Assembly: GCA_002314805.1 (NCBI GenBank)
Contig: DCHJ01000079.1
Span: forward strand, 11,825 to 17,475
Source: Lachnospiraceae bacterium UBA1755
GTDB taxonomy: Bacteria; Bacillota; Clostridia; Lachnospirales; Lachnospiraceae
Length of the DNA: 5,651 nucleotides
Direction: 5' to 3'
Positions 4,508 to 5,651 of this stretch are shown here, one piece after another (position 1 is the stretch's first letter; the number at the start of each line of letters is the position of its first letter). Made by a program: the position numbers and the translations under genes. The notes under the pieces were generated by a model. The model ran no database searches, was not told where the DNA came from, and saw nothing but the letters and a program-made list of their open reading frames with translations.

Positions 4508-5518
4508 ATGGCACTAAAGATTCCAGAGGGCTATTGTCCGAAAATGGATGTGCGGGAGACACAGAACGCCATCCGCTACATTCATGATGTATTTACCGTA
4601 GATTTCGGTAAGGAGCTTAATCTTGAGCGTGTGAGCGCTCCTCTTTTTGTGACGAGATCCAGCGGACTCAATGATAATCTTAACGGTATTGAAAGACCCG
4701 TAACCTTTGACATCCCGTCAGTCAATATTGATGATGTCGAGGTCGTACAGTCTCTTGCCAAGTGGAAGCGCAATGCGCTTGGAGAATACGGTTACAAGCC
4801 CGGCGAGGGTCTTTACGCAAACCTGAATGCTGTCCGCAGAGACGAGGAGCTGGACAATCTCCACTCCGTATATGTTGACCAGTGGGACTGGGAAAAGGTG
4901 ATCACCCGCGAAGAGAGGACGATCGAGACTCTCGAAAATACCGTGCGCCGCATATGGAAGGTGATGAAGCATCTTGAGCATCAGCTCTGGTACAAGTTCC
5001 CCCACGCCATCACATGCAGGCTTCCCTATGATGTATTCTTCATCACTTCCCAGGAGCTTCTGGACATGTATCCGGATCTGACACCAAAGGAGCGTGAGAA
5101 TGCCATCGCAAAGGAGCATGGTGTTGTATGCATCGAGAAGATCGGTGATATCCTCAGCAACGGCGAGAAGCACGACGGCAGAGCTCCCGACTATGACGAC
5201 TGGTCACTTAACTGTGATATCCTTGCCTGGTTCGATGTGCTCGGATGCGCACTGGAGCTCTCTTCAATGGGTATCCGTGTCGATGCAAAGTCAATGGCTG
5301 AGCAGCTTAAAAAATCAGGCTGCGAGGACCGTGCTCATCTCCCGTACCACAAGAAGATACTCCACGACGAGCTTCCCCTTACCATAGGCGGAGGTATCGG
5401 TCAGAGCAGGGTCTGCATGCTGATGCTCAGCAAGGCTCACGTAGGTGAGGTACAGTCAAGCCTCTGGCCGGAGGATATGCGCCGCGAATGCATTGCACAT
5501 AACATGTTCCTGCTTTGA
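4508..5518 (+). CDS. asnA: Aspartate-ammonia ligase (asparagine synthetase A)
   Basis: A 336-residue cytosolic enzyme that makes asparagine from aspartate, ammonia and ATP through an aspartyl-AMP intermediate. Its fold is related to class II aspartyl/asparaginyl-tRNA synthetases. The sequence follows AsnA throughout: RVSAPLFV (41-48), GLNDNLNG (53-60), SLAKWKR (82-88), LHSVYVDQWDWE (118-129), SQELLDMYPDL (181-191), RAPDYDDW (225-232), ELSSMGIRVDA (250-260) and the motif-3-like TIGGGIGQSR (292-301). By memory alignment with Escherichia coli AsnA, the substrate-pocket residues correspond to Asp56, Arg110, Gln125, Asp237, Glu250 and Arg301, all present. One change is Cys236 in NCDILAW, where E. 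coli has NGDILVW. Length is typical. ATG 4508 is chosen for its spacing to GGGAGG and because family members begin at this point. The gene is monocistronic as far as the window shows. Confidence 0.96.
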   Translation: MALKIPEGYCPKMDVRETQNAIRYIHDVFTVDFGKELNLERVSAPLFVTRSSGLNDNLNGIERPVTFDIPSVNIDDVEVVQSLAKWKRNALGEYGYKPGEGLYANLNAVRRDEELDNLHSVYVDQWDWEKVITREERTIETLENTVRRIWKVMKHLEHQLWYKFPHAITCRLPYDVFFITSQELLDMYPDLTPKERENAIAKEHGVVCIEKIGDILSNGEKHDGRAPDYDDWSLNCDILAWFDVLGCALELSSMGIRVDAKSMAEQLKKSGCEDRAHLPYHKKILHDELPLTIGGGIGQSRVCMLMLSKAHVGEVQSSLWPEDMRRECIAHNMFLL

Positions 5519-5538
5519 TCCCTGCAGGATAGCTTGAT

Positions 5539-5561
5539 ATGAAAGAATGCTATTCTTTCAT
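5539..5561 (+). terminator. Hairpin after asnA, possible terminator
   Basis: ATGAAAGAAT (5539-5548) and ATTCTTTCAT (5552-5561) form a perfect 10-bp inverted repeat with a 3-base loop (GCT), starting 20 bases after the asnA stop. The stem is A/T-rich and is followed by CGCAATTTG rather than a clean T-run, so it is a weak intrinsic terminator and could instead be a processing or stability hairpin. ATAGC at 5529-5533 can pair with GCTAT at 5549-5553, which would disrupt the stem. Confidence 0.4.
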
Positions 5562-5651
5562 CGCAATTTGTGCCGCGGCCCGTACGCGGAATGTAGGTTA
5601 ATATGTTTCCCATGAAGGAGCTGTCTCACTATTGATGATATGCTGCCCCCC
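5562..5651. other. Non-coding tail with a GC-rich hairpin; no supported gene
   Basis: No frame here supports a gene within the window. CCGCG (5573-5577) and CGCGG (5585-5589) form a 5-bp GC-only stem with a 7-base loop, in a short GC-rich patch unlike the A/T-rich flanks. AAGGAG at 5615-5620 looks like a ribosome site but is 11 bases from a TTG (5632) and 14 from an ATG (5635), both poor spacings, and the window ends soon after. A gene could begin just at the edge; this cannot be decided here. Confidence 0.3.

Noticed and set aside
4718..5173. 151-codon - strand open frame opposite asnA
   Set aside because: It is fully antisense to conserved AsnA motifs and reflects codon bias of the real gene.
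5558..5651. - strand open frame of about 30 codons running in from the right edge to a TGA at 5560-5558
   Set aside because: A 30-codon run without a stop is expected often by chance, and the product shows no motif I recognise. It could be a gene tail, but nothing supports it.

Overview
The window looks like ordinary chromosome from a Gram-positive anaerobe of the Clostridia, most likely a Lachnospiraceae-type species. The basis is mid-range base composition, strong GGAGG/AAGGAG ribosome binding sites, a secreted protein with choline-binding-type wall repeats, a two-domain Sua5 protein and an AsnA-type asparagine synthetase. The genus assignment is inference. There is no tRNA, rRNA, CRISPR array or complete mobile element.

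Bases 1-2260 (+ strand) are the end of a three-gene operon: an OmpR-type response regulator (only its last 24 residues are present), a membrane histidine kinase, and a secreted protein with C-terminal wall-binding repeats. Each gene starts inside the stop codon of the one before (ATGA overlaps at 72-75 and 1493-1496). The operon probably ends at a strong hairpin at 2286-2323, which lies inside the coding end of the opposing gene. The likely theme is envelope sensing coupled to production of an envelope protein.

Bases 2261-4398 (- strand) hold four genes read right to left. Sua5/TsaC (tRNA t6A synthesis) and a dCMP deaminase (dUMP supply for thymidylate) are separated by 3 bases. A 37-residue single-helix membrane protein, too short for usual gene callers, and a 132-residue six-cysteine protein of unknown function follow, separated by 1 base. 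The second pair has its own candidate promoter next to the dCMP deaminase stop codon. The TsaC promoter is an extended -10 placed so close to the ATG that the message should be leaderless.

Bases 4399-4507 are a divergent control region with back-to-back promoters. A perfect 14-base palindrome covers the asnA -10 and presumed start site. asnA (4508-5518) makes asparagine from aspartate and ammonia. The last 133 bases contain two hairpins but no gene I can support.

I do not see a defence or mobile system. The best candidates for something undescribed are the microprotein/Cys-rich pair, the kinase-linked wall protein, and the unusual control signals (embedded terminator, leaderless tsaC, asnA palindrome).
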